Source of the DNA: CAVYVZ01 sp963772065
GTDB lineage: Bacteria > Acidobacteriota > Vicinamibacteria > Vicinamibacterales > UBA2999
Length of the DNA: 64,000 nt
Direction of reading: 5' to 3'
Assembly: GCA_963772065.1 (NCBI GenBank)
Contig: CAVYVZ010000002.1
Coordinates: 124,001-188,000, forward strand
Shown: positions 38,078 through 48,008 of the stretch, in pieces
Layout: the number at the start of each line of letters is the position of its first letter
Numbering within the stretch: the stretch's first letter is position 1
Translations under genes and position numbers: made by a program
The notes under the pieces: model-generated
What the model saw: the letters and a program-made list of their open reading frames with translations, nothing else
What the model was told of the DNA's origin: nothing
Database searches by the model: none

Positions 38078-39301
38078 TCAGTGACCTCCCGCCCCTTCGA
38101 GCGCCTGCGCGAGCTCCGGATCGCGAATCGGCAGCAGCGGCCGCGCGGCGAGCTGCGTCAGGAACATCCAGAGCCACACGCCGCCGATGGCGATCGGCGC
38201 CGCCAGGTCCAGCCAGTGCACGAACGCGTGCGAGGCGTGGGCTTCACCGCCGGCCAGGAGGTGCCGATTGACGCCGCTCGGATCGAAGTCGGGCGACACG
38301 AGGAAGACGAGGTCGACGAGCCGCATCACGACGATTGCGGCCGCGACGAGGACGAGACCGGGCGCGTGCCGCTTCAGGTCCCGGGAGAGCAGGAGCGCGA
38401 AGGGCGCAGCGAAATGAAACACGACGAGGGCGAGCGCCACGTATTGCCACCCTCCGGTCGTCCGATCGATGTAATACGGGATCTCTTCGACGAGATTGCC
38501 GGAATAGATGATGAGGTACTGCGAGAAGTTGAAGTACGCCCACAGCATCACGAACGCGAGCATCAGCTTGCCGAGATCGTGGAAATGCCCAGGGTTGAAG
38601 ACGCCGTGCAGCGGCCCGCGCCAGAGCAGCGTCGCCACGATCAAGGCGAAGGCGAGGCCCGAAAGCGCCTGGCCCCCCATGAACAGGAAGCCGAAGATCG
38701 TGGAGAACCAGTGCGGGTTGATCGACATCACCCAGTCCACCGAGGCAAACGTGATCGTCAGGCCGTAGAGGACCAGGCCCCCGCCGCTGATCACCTGCAT
38801 CCTGCGCGTGGCCATCGCGTTCCCCTCGTCCTGCGCTTTCGACCAGCGGTTCAGCACCGTCGCCAGCGCGATCCAGGACGCGAAGTAGAAGGCCGCGCGG
38901 GCGAGGAAGAAGGGTGTATTGAGGTACAGCGATTTGTGCTTCAGCACCGCGTCGTGTTCCACGTGATCGGCGTGGGTCCACGGAAAGAGATCCTGCAGGC
39001 CGAGCAGCAGCGGGAGGAACAGCAGCGCCAGCAGCGGCAGGGTCCGCGTCGCCGCTTCGAAGATCCGGCGGATGACGATCCCCCAGGCACCACCGGACTG
39101 GTGATGCACCATCATCAGCGCGAGCGACCCGAGCGCGATGCCGAGCCAGAAGAGATACCCGACGAGATACGCGCGGAAGAAGTGGCTGCGATCGATCGCC
39201 AACCCGATTGCGCAGATCGCGAGCCCCGCGACACCGGTCAGGAGCGCCGTTTTCCGGTGGGCGATGAACGCTTCGGGGGCGGTGTACGTGGGGTCGGCCA
39301 C
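38078..39301 (-). CDS. actF: Alternative complex III quinol-binding subunit ActF (NrfD/PsrC-like)
   Basis: This 407-residue protein has about ten hydrophobic helices. It matches the shorter of the two NrfD-like subunits of alternative complex III, with ALMMVHHQSGGAWGIVIRR, LNTPFFLARAAFYFASW and GGGLVLYGLTITFASVDWVMSINPHW. ActF and ActC form the membrane core that receives electrons from quinol. Its start abuts the actE stop. Intact. Confidence 0.92.
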   Translation of the reverse strand: MADPTYTAPEAFIAHRKTALLTGVAGLAICAIGLAIDRSHFFRAYLVGYLFWLGIALGSLALMMVHHQSGGAWGIVIRRIFEAATRTLPLLALLFLPLLLGLQDLFPWTHADHVEHDAVLKHKSLYLNTPFFLARAAFYFASWIALATVLNRWSKAQDEGNAMATRRMQVISGGGLVLYGLTITFASVDWVMSINPHWFSTIFGFLFMGGQALSGLAFALIVATLLWRGPLHGVFNPGHFHDLGKLMLAFVMLWAYFNFSQYLIIYSGNLVEEIPYYIDRTTGGWQYVALALVVFHFAAPFALLLSRDLKRHAPGLVLVAAAIVVMRLVDLVFLVSPDFDPSGVNRHLLAGGEAHASHAFVHWLDLAAPIAIGGVWLWMFLTQLAARPLLPIRDPELAQALEGAGGH

Positions 39302-39867
39302 CTACTGCTTCTCCAGCTCGCCGCGCTTCTCCGGCGGCACGTCTTTGAGCGTCGCACTCTGACTGAACTGCAGCGCCTTCAGGTACGCGGCAATCGCCCA
39401 CCGATCCTCCACGGGGACCTGGGCGGCGTAGTCGGGCATCGCGCCGAAGCCGTTGGTGATGACGTCGAAGACGTATCCGGGTGGCGCCTGCCGCAGGCGC
39501 GCGTCGTGGAACGACGTTGGCGCGCGATAACCGCGCCGCACCACCATGCCGTCTCCGGCGCCGGTTCGGCCATGGCACGGGCTGCAGAACACGTTGTAGC
39601 GTTCCTGTCCGCGCAGCATCAGCGACGCATTCACCGGCATCGGGAACTCGGTGGCGAGCTCACCGTTGACCTTGCCGCGGTACAGATGCTCGTCCTCTCT
39701 GAGGAATCCACGCGGGACCGTGTTCGGGACGAGGGGCCGTTGCGACCGGCCGTCGGCGAAGAACGTGCTCCGTTCGAGCGGATCGTACCGCGGCGCGTCG
39801 TGCATGTCCTGCCGGCATGCGCTGACCGCGACGACGAGCAAGCGATCGCGAGGGTTCTACCAGGCAA
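39302..39867 (-). CDS. actE: Alternative complex III mono-haem cytochrome c lipoprotein ActE, frameshift in the signal peptide
   Basis: The longest single frame begins at a TTG (39841) with too short a leader. Starting instead at TTG 39867, which has AGGAG 10 bases upstream, and allowing one missing T near 39843 gives PGRTLAIALLVVAVSAC. That is a full lipoprotein signal ending in a lipobox. The corrected protein is about 188 residues. It has a single haem site (VFCSPCHGRTGAGDG) and a likely Met ligand in NGFGAMPDYA. ActE is the membrane-attached cytochrome c that passes electrons from complex III towards the oxidase. Start overlaps the actD stop. Confidence 0.85.
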
Positions 39868-40405
39868 CTTCGGATACTCCTCGCGGATCGAGGCTGTCGA
39901 GGAACCGCTGCGTCGCCTCGCGGTCGAACTTCGGATCGCGCGCCTCGATGCAGAGGAAGAAGCGGTTGCGGGAGGCGAGCGCGAAGCGCGGCGCGTTGAA
40001 GACCGGGTGATAGGGCATCGGCAGGCCGTTCAGCGCCAGCATGCCGAAGACGGCCGCCAGGGCCGCGCCCAGGATCGTGGTCTCGAACGTCACCGGAATG
40101 AACGACGGCCAGCTGTTGAACGGCCGGCCGCCGATGTTGAGCGGATAGGCCATGACCTGCGTCCAGTACCTGCAGGCCGTATCCGCCCAGGGCCCCCAGC
40201 ACGCCGCCGATCAGCACGATGAGCGGAAGCTTCGTGTGACCGAAGCCGAGCGCCTCGTGCAGCTCTTCGATCGGGATCGGCGAGTACGCGTCCATCCGCC
40301 GGTAGCCTTCCAGCCGCGCCGCATTCGCCGCGGCGACGAGCGTCGTCGGATTGTCGAATTCGGCAATCAGGCCGTAGAGCGTGGGGCGAGGGCTGAGCTG
40401 CGCCA

Positions 40406-40406
<1 letters not shown>
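39857..40406 (-). CDS. actD: Alternative complex III subunit ActD, with one frameshift
   Basis: About 182 residues after joining two frames. The first frame has the soluble N-terminal domain (RPTLYGLIAEFDNPTTLVAAANAAR, MDAYSPIPIEELHEALG) and the first helix (LPLIVLIGGVLGALGGYGLQ). One extra G near 40168 breaks it; dropping the base gives LQYWTQVMAYPLNIGGRPFNSW. The second helix follows (FETTILGAALAAVFGMLAL). This is the typical ActD (two-helix) pattern. The ATG at 40406 overlaps the actC stop (TGATG). ActD is a structural subunit without cofactors. Confidence 0.87.
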
Positions 40407-41827
<1,421 letters not shown>

Positions 41828-41829
41828 GA

Positions 41830-44800
41830 CTACTCGTGGTCCGTCGTTCGCGGTGCCGTCGGGGGTTCGAGCTCGACGTTCGGGTTTCGCACAATCCCCA
41901 GATATGTCGTACGGGGCCGCGTGTTCAGTTCTGCCAGCAGCGCGTAGTTCAGCGAGCTCCTCTTCAGCTGCGAGACTCGGCTCGTCGGGTCATTGATGTC
42001 GCCGAACACGATCGCCTCGGTCGGACACACCGACTGACACGCGGTGAGCACGTCGCCGTCTCGAATCCGGCGGTCCTCGCGAGTCGCCGCAGCGCGCGCC
42101 TGGTTGATCCGCTGCACGCAGTACGTGCACTTCTCCATGACGCCGCGGCTGCGGACGGTGACGTCGGGGTTGCGCGCGAGCTTGAGGCTCGGCGTCGTGA
42201 AGTCCGAGTAGAGCAGGTAGTTGAACCGCCTCACCTTGTACGGGCAGTTGTTCGAGCAATACCGCGTGCCGACGCAGCGGTTGTAGACCATGTCGTTGAG
42301 GCCTTCGTCGCTGTGCGCGGTGGCGGCCACCGGACAGACGACCTCGCACGGCGCCTGCTCGCACTGCTGGCACGGCATCGGCTGGTGGTACGTCTCCGGG
42401 TTCTCGAAGTCGCCCCGGTAGTAGCGGTCGATGCGAAGCCAGTGCATCTCGCGTCCGTTGAGCACCTGCGCCTTGCCCACGACGGGAATGTTGTTCTCCG
42501 CCACGCAGGCGACGACGCAGGCATTGCAGCCGGTGCAGACGCCCTGGTCGATCGCCATTCCCCACGCGTAGCCCTCGTACTTGTAGTCGGGGAACATCGT
42601 CAGGCCGGTGAGCGGGACGTGCTCCATCTTCTGGACGAAGCGCGGATCCTTCTCGTACTCGGCGCGCGTGCCGCTGCGTACGAGGTTCCTGCCTTCCATC
42701 GACCAGTGGTCCTGCGTGCAGGCGAGGTCATACTGCTCGCCGGTCTTCGTGAGCTCGACGCCGGTGAGGATGAACGGCGCGTCCGTGGTGCGCAGCGTAT
42801 TCACGTCGAAGCCCGTTCCGCTGCCGACGCGTCCGGCGCGGCGGCGGCCGTATCCGAGGAACAGCGTCAGGCAGTTGTCGGCATGCCCCGGATTGAGCCA
42901 GACCGGAATGCGCACGCGGCGGCCCCCCTGTTTCAGCTCCACGACATCCCCGCTCACCAGATGCAATCGCTCGGCGGTCGTCGGCGAGATGAGTGCCGCG
43001 TTGTCCCAGGTCAGCTTGGTCAGCGGCTTCGGGAGCTCCTGCAGCCACGCGTTGTTCGCGAACCGGCCGTCGTAGATGGTGGGGTCGGGGCGGAACACGA
43101 CCTCGAGTCCCTGCGAACCGCTGGTCGATGCCGCGGGAACGTTTTGTGGGGGTGGCGGATTCTGAGCCGGGAACGCCGTGTTCGCGATGAGACCGTCGTG
43201 CAACCACTTGCGCCACGCACGATCGAACTCGCTCAACGCCGGCGACGGCGCGGGCGCGAACGTCGTGGGCGGGATCTGCGCTTCGCGCGTCGGAGCGGTG
43301 GTCGGTGCCGTTGTGGAGAGCCCGCTTGCACGCGCCCAGAACTCGCGCACGATCTCGTAGCCGCTCCGCTCGGGGCGGTCCGTCAACGCGGCCAGTATTT
43401 CGTGGGCCGACTTGCCCTGATAGAGAGGCGCGATGAGCGGCTGGATGATCGACGCGGTTCCGTCCTCGGCGCGGACGTCGCTCCACTGCTCGAGGAAGTG
43501 CGCCTCGGGGATGTTCCACTGGCACAGCGCGGCGGTCTCGTTCTCGTGCGAGGTCAGGCTTGCCCGAAGCGCGACCTTTTGCAGCGCCTCGCTGAATTTC
43601 AGATCGGGCGGCGCGCTGTAGACGGGGTTGCCGCCGACGATCAGCAGGAAGTCGACGCGCCCCGCGTTCATCTCGCCCACGAGCTGCCGCAGCCCCGCCA
43701 TCTGATTGGCCGGCTGCGCTTCCGCCGTCTGCGTGTAGAACACGGTTTGCCCGACGTTTCCGAGGGCGGCGTTCATCGCATGCGCGAGCGCGTGCACCGC
43801 CGGGGGCTGCGCCTCGCCCGCGACGATCAAGGACCGTCCGCGATGGGCCTGCAGATCGCTCGCCAGCGCGCCCATCCACGCTTCACGCCCCTCCCCCTGC
43901 GTCGCCGCCGCTCCTGCGACGCCGAGACGGGAGGCAAGCGCCCGCGCGAAGCCTTCGATCTCGGATGCCCGGAGCGGAAGGCGGTGGTCGGCCTTCGACG
44001 CGGTGTTGGTGGGAGTGCTCTCCACGGCGTAGAGGCGATTCAGCTTCGACGCATCGCCGTCGATCCGTCGTCGCGACGCGAACGCCCGCGCGTGCCTCAG
44101 GCCTCCCGGCCCGGAACACAGGAGGTCGGCATCGAGCGTGAGGATGACGTCGGCTCTTTCGACCGTGTATTGCGCATCGAGATAGGCGCCGAACGCGAGC
44201 CGGCTTCCTTCACGCGCATTGTGCCGACCGGCGGGCTCCCATTGATGCCACTTCGCGAGCGGCATGCGCGTCAGGATTTCGCGGAGCTGCGCGGCCATCG
44301 TCGGCGACGCCACGGTCTCGGTGAGAATGCGAAGACCCGAGCCCTGCCTCGCCTGCTGGGCGTTGACGACTGTGCGCATCGCGGCGACGAAGGTGCCGAA
44401 GGGCCGAATCTCGCCGAGGTTGGTGATCGTCTGCGCTCGATCCGGATCGTAGAGATCGAGAATGGCGGCCTGTGCGAGGACATCCGTGGCGCCGCGGCTC
44501 GACGGATGATCGGGATTGCCTTCGATCTTCGTCGGGCGGCCTTCGTGGCTTTCGACGAGCAGCCCCACGCCGGCGCCGCCGAGCGGCATCGCGGTGGCGA
44601 AAAAGAGCGGCTTCCCGGGCACGAGCTCTTCGGGTTGACGCACGTACGGAACGATCGCTTCGTCGGGCTGGCGCGTGCAGGCGCTCACGCCGGCGAGCGC
44701 GAGCGATGCGCCCATCAGCTTCAGGAACGCGCGGCGCCCGACGGGATCGAGCCACTCCGAGGCGTTCTCCGGGAATTCACGGTGGAGGTACTCCTGGAAC

Positions 44801-44896
44801 TCCGGCGCGCCCGCGAGCGCTTCGAGGCTCCGCCAGTATTCGCGGCCGCTCGTTTCACCGAGGCGGCCGCGCAGGGCGGCAGAGATCGCTGCTCAT
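41830..44896 (-). CDS. actB: Alternative complex III iron-sulfur subunit ActB (molybdopterin-like domain fused to ferredoxin domain), N-terminal frameshift
   Basis: About 1021 residues after correction. From ATG 44896 the first codons read MSSDL; one extra T near 44880 breaks the frame. Removing it gives AALRGRLGETSGREYWRSLEAL and the Tat-type RRAFLKLMGASLALAGVSAC. Without this no upstream start exists for the main frame. The N-terminal two thirds resemble a molybdopterin oxidoreductase without bound cofactor. The C-terminal third has four ferredoxin cysteine sets (CTGCNACVVAC; CQQCEQAPCEVVCP; CVGTRYCSNNCP; CTYCVQR with CQSVCPTEA). It carries electrons from quinol to the haem subunits. Confidence 0.92.
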
Positions 44897-44919
44897 CGTA
44901 CGTGGCTCACGTCGCACTC

Positions 44920-45571
44920 TCACCTGTGGCAGGTCGAGCAGGAGGTCCTGGCGTTGATGCCGTACTCCTGCACGAGCCTCGGGCCGAGCACCGACTGCGG
45001 CTCGGCGGGTCGATACCCCATCGTGTAGATCTCGCTGCGCGGACGGACGTACTTCTCGGGATTACGGTGGCAGTCGAGGCACCACTCCATTTGCAGCGAG
45101 CTCGCCTGCAGCATGAGCGGCATCTCGTCGACGCGGCCGTGGCACGTCTCGCAGCCGACGCCTTTCTTCACGTGCACGCTGTGATTGAAGTACGCGAAGT
45201 CTGGCAGGTCGTGCACCCTGAGCCACTGGAGCGATCGGTCGTCGCGGAAGCTCGCCCGCACCGGTTCCAGGAACGGGCTATCGGCCCAGATCTGCGAGTG
45301 GCAGTTCATGCACGTCTTGGTTGGCGGAATGCCGGCAAACGCCGACGTTTCCACCGACGTGTGGCAGTACCGGCAATCGATCCCGTTGGTCTGCACGTGG
45401 TGCTGATGGCTGAACTGCAGCGGCTGCTCGCGGAAGACGTGCGCGCCGGTCGAGGTACGACGACCGCGAGATGACCATGGCGAGCCAGATGAGGCCGGCA
45501 ACGATGAAGAGCGCTCCGAAAATGCTGACTTTCGAAAGAGTGTTCGCGGAGCGGTGGAAGATCTGCGACAT
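44920..45571 (-). CDS. actA: Alternative complex III pentahaem cytochrome c ActA, with one frameshift
   Basis: About 216 residues. The first frame gives a short soluble start and a membrane helix (VSIFGALFIVAGLIWLAMVIS). One extra G near 45457 breaks it; dropping it continues SSYLTGAHVFREQPLQFSH. The second frame has five CxxCH haem motifs: CRYCH, CMNCH, CETCH, CLDCH and CSTCH, exactly as in ActA. ActA is the periplasmic multihaem subunit that bridges the iron-sulfur chain to ActE. It is the first gene of the operon; the start ATG has no strong ribosome site. Confidence 0.9.
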
Positions 45572-45628
45572 CGTCGAAAAGCTGGCGTGCCCGCAAAGCG
45601 GGTACCGCGTCGGCGTGAGCTACTTCGC

Positions 45629-45658
45629 GTTATATCATCGTTGTGAAAAATAGATCAA
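45629..45658 (-). promoter_or_regulatory. Candidate promoter of the act-cox operon
   Basis: On the minus strand, TTGATC (45658-45653) is separated by 18 bases from TATAAC (45634-45629), about 58 bases before the actA start. The local stretch 45630-45665 is clearly AT-richer than its surroundings. It is the only good sigma-70-like match in the 141-base gap after the S9 peptidase gene, so it probably drives the whole operon. Confidence 0.5.
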
Positions 45659-45712
45659 GCAACCTCGAAATCCTAGAGAATCACGCGATCCTGGCCCCGC
45701 CGACCCGCCGAC

Positions 45713-47767
45713 CTAGGGTTGCGTGGTCGTCCGCGGGGCGGTCCGGGCGGGATCGCCAGGCGCCACGGTCCATTCGTACGGCCGCCGGGTCACGTACCTC
45801 TCGAACCACTCGAGCTCCGCGTTGATCTTGAACAGCTGATGGCGCAGCTCGCCCCAGCCGTGCGGCTCGCGCGGCGCCAGATACAGGCGCGTCGGCACGC
45901 CGTTGTGCTTGAGCGCCCTGTACATCTCCACCGACTGCGGCGACGGCACGCGCCGATCTTCCTCGCCGACCAGGAAGATCGTCGGCGTCTTCACGTTGGA
46001 CACGTACTTGAGCGGTGAATCGTTCCAATACTTATCGATTGGCGCGTTCTTCTCCCACGGCGTGCCGCCGAACCAGGACGTCCGCTGCGTCCGTATGTCG
46101 CTCTGCGCGTACATGGATACCCAGTTGGCCGCGCCCGCGCCCGAGCTCGCCGCCTTGAACCGATCGGTGAACGTGATGATCTTGTTCGTCATGTGGCCGC
46201 CGGCGCTCCAGCCCATCTTCGCGAGCCGATCGGGATCGGCCACGCCCATCTTGATCACGTGATCGACGCCGGCCATCACGTCGAGGTGAGCCTGGTTGAA
46301 GTAGTGACCGACCATGTCGCGCAGAAACGCGTTGCCGTAGCCGGTGCTGCCGCGATAGTTCGGCTTCAGCACCGCGTAGCCTTTCGCCGCCAGGACGGGC
46401 ACGTAGCTGCTCGTGCTGCCGAACCCGAACTTGTCGGATGCCTGCGGCCCGCCGTGCGTCTGCACGACGAGCGGATAGCGCGTTCCCTCCTTGTAGTCGA
46501 TCGGGTAGTAGAGCAGCCCGTCCACGGTGACGCCGTCGGCGCCCTTCCACTCGACACGTTCCTGCCTGGGCAGCGCGAATCGCGCGATCGTCTCGTCGAA
46601 CACGCGTGTCACCTGAGCGGGTGCGCCGCCCGAGGCGGCGAGCGTCCACACTTCGCTCCGCGTCGGCTCGTTCATCAGCATCACATGCCGTCCCGCCGAG
46701 GGCACGAAGGCCCAGTCCTGAAGGGAGTGGTTTCCTGACGTGAGCGGCTTGACGGCCTTCGACGCGACGTCGAGCTCTACCAATTGGCTATGCACGCCGT
46801 AATTCGCCACGAAGTAGATCGAGCGTGACGTCTTGGTCCAGACGGCCGCGCTCTCGACGTCGGGCAGGTCCGCGGCGATCACGCGCGGCTGGCCTCCGCC
46901 CGACGACACGATGAAGAGGTTCGTGTTGTAGTAGGGCTCGAAGCTCTCGTTCGTGCCCGTGGCGAAGAGCACCTGCGCGTTGTCGGGCGACAACCGTGCG
47001 CCGCTCTCGGTGACGTTGTTCCGCGTGAGCTGCAGCGCGCCGCTGCCGTCGGCGTTCATCACCCACACTTCGCTCGTCCGCCCGTGCTCGAGGACCGGGG
47101 ATATCGCCCGGTGCAGCACCACCTTCTTGCCGTCATCCGACAACGCGTAGCTTCCAATCGAATAGTCGCCCTGCGTAATCTTCGTGGTCGAGCCGCTCTC
47201 GACCTTCACCGACCACAGGTGACGCTGTTTGTAGCTCTCCTCGAACGCGTACACGTCGTCCTTGACCTTGTCGCGATCCTTTTCCTCCTGGGTCTTTGCA
47301 TCCGGCGCGATAAAGAAGATCGATTGGCCGTCGGGGGTCCACTCGATGTTCGAGACCGCGGCCGGGTGCTTCATGACCTGCCGCGCCTCGCCTCCCTCGT
47401 TCTCGAGAACGTGGAGCTGCGTCTCGTCGCTGTCCCCGCGCCTCGCCAGGAAGGCGATGCGTTTGCCGTCGGGCGACCATCGAGGGCTCGACTCGCCCCG
47501 CTGCCCGAAGGTGAGCTGCAAGGCCGCTGAGCCGTCGGCGTTCACACGCCAGATGTGCCCCACGCGCCTGTTCTCCTTCCAGTCCGGCCGATCGAGGACA
47601 TAGAGCACCTGGCGGCCATCGGATGAAAGCTGCGGGTCCTGCACCCGCGGCACTTCGATGAGATCCACCAGCGTCATGCCACGGCGGGACTGTCCGGCGA
47701 GACGTCCGTGGGTCAGCGCGGCGGCCGTCGCGAGGGCGATCAGGAGGCAGAAAACGGGTCGACGCAT
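45713..47767 (-). CDS. S9-family prolyl-oligopeptidase-like serine peptidase, secreted
   Basis: The 684-residue protein has a signal peptide (PVFCLLIALATAAALTHG) and a WD40/TolB-like propeller (DPQLSSDGRQVLYVLDRPDW, SPRWSPDGKRIAFLARRGD). The C-terminal alpha/beta-hydrolase domain contains the nucleophile GWSAGGHMT, Asp in LVGEEDRRVP and His in APREPHGWGE. This is the acylaminoacyl/dipeptidyl-peptidase group of S9, acting on short peptides in the periplasm. It diverges from the TonB receptor at 48009. Confidence 0.93.
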   Translation of the reverse strand: MRRPVFCLLIALATAAALTHGRLAGQSRRGMTLVDLIEVPRVQDPQLSSDGRQVLYVLDRPDWKENRRVGHIWRVNADGSAALQLTFGQRGESSPRWSPDGKRIAFLARRGDSDETQLHVLENEGGEARQVMKHPAAVSNIEWTPDGQSIFFIAPDAKTQEEKDRDKVKDDVYAFEESYKQRHLWSVKVESGSTTKITQGDYSIGSYALSDDGKKVVLHRAISPVLEHGRTSEVWVMNADGSGALQLTRNNVTESGARLSPDNAQVLFATGTNESFEPYYNTNLFIVSSGGGQPRVIAADLPDVESAAVWTKTSRSIYFVANYGVHSQLVELDVASKAVKPLTSGNHSLQDWAFVPSAGRHVMLMNEPTRSEVWTLAASGGAPAQVTRVFDETIARFALPRQERVEWKGADGVTVDGLLYYPIDYKEGTRYPLVVQTHGGPQASDKFGFGSTSSYVPVLAAKGYAVLKPNYRGSTGYGNAFLRDMVGHYFNQAHLDVMAGVDHVIKMGVADPDRLAKMGWSAGGHMTNKIITFTDRFKAASSGAGAANWVSMYAQSDIRTQRTSWFGGTPWEKNAPIDKYWNDSPLKYVSNVKTPTIFLVGEEDRRVPSPQSVEMYRALKHNGVPTRLYLAPREPHGWGELRHQLFKINAELEWFERYVTRRPYEWTVAPGDPARTAPRTTTQP

Positions 47768-47892
47768 GACTGTTCCTCTAGTTGACGCGTGGACGGGCGA
47801 TAAACGAGAAAGATACTTACGATAACAATTCGAGATACCACCTTCAAAAACGCTGGCATAATACCGCGTTTCCGCTGCCCGTCACCTTCCGC

Positions 47893-47922
47893 TTGACAAG
47901 GATCCGCACGGACCGCCAAATA
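47893..47922 (+). promoter_or_regulatory. Candidate promoter for the TonB receptor in the 241-base divergent region
   Basis: TTGACA (47893-47898) is followed 18 bases later by CAAATA (47917-47922), a weak -10. A second TTGACA lies at 47959. The region 47768-48008 separates the S9 peptidase and TonB receptor genes and is less GC-rich than the coding DNA; I see no operator-like repeat in it. Confidence 0.35.
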
Positions 47923-48008
47923 CCCTATGGCGCAGCTAAATCGGTTCAGCGCCAGATCTTGACAACATTCCGCTCGGGCGGCTCGGAGTCCTGTTTCCAG
48001 GAGGAGTT

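Noticed and set aside
39302..39841. TTG at 39841 as the true start of actE
   Set aside because: It gives a leader of only about eight residues before the lipobox Cys. The upstream TTG at 39867 with AGGAG and a one-base correction gives a normal lipoprotein signal.
38081..40222. Open frame of about 700 codons antisense to actF, actE and actD
   Set aside because: It lies opposite three clearly recognised genes, and its product is charged and without fold. Shadow.
41836..45474. Open frame of over 1200 codons antisense to actB and actA
   Set aside because: It mirrors the codon pattern of the real genes, is rich in Arg, Asp and Val, and has no domain pattern or ribosome site. It is a GC-rich shadow.
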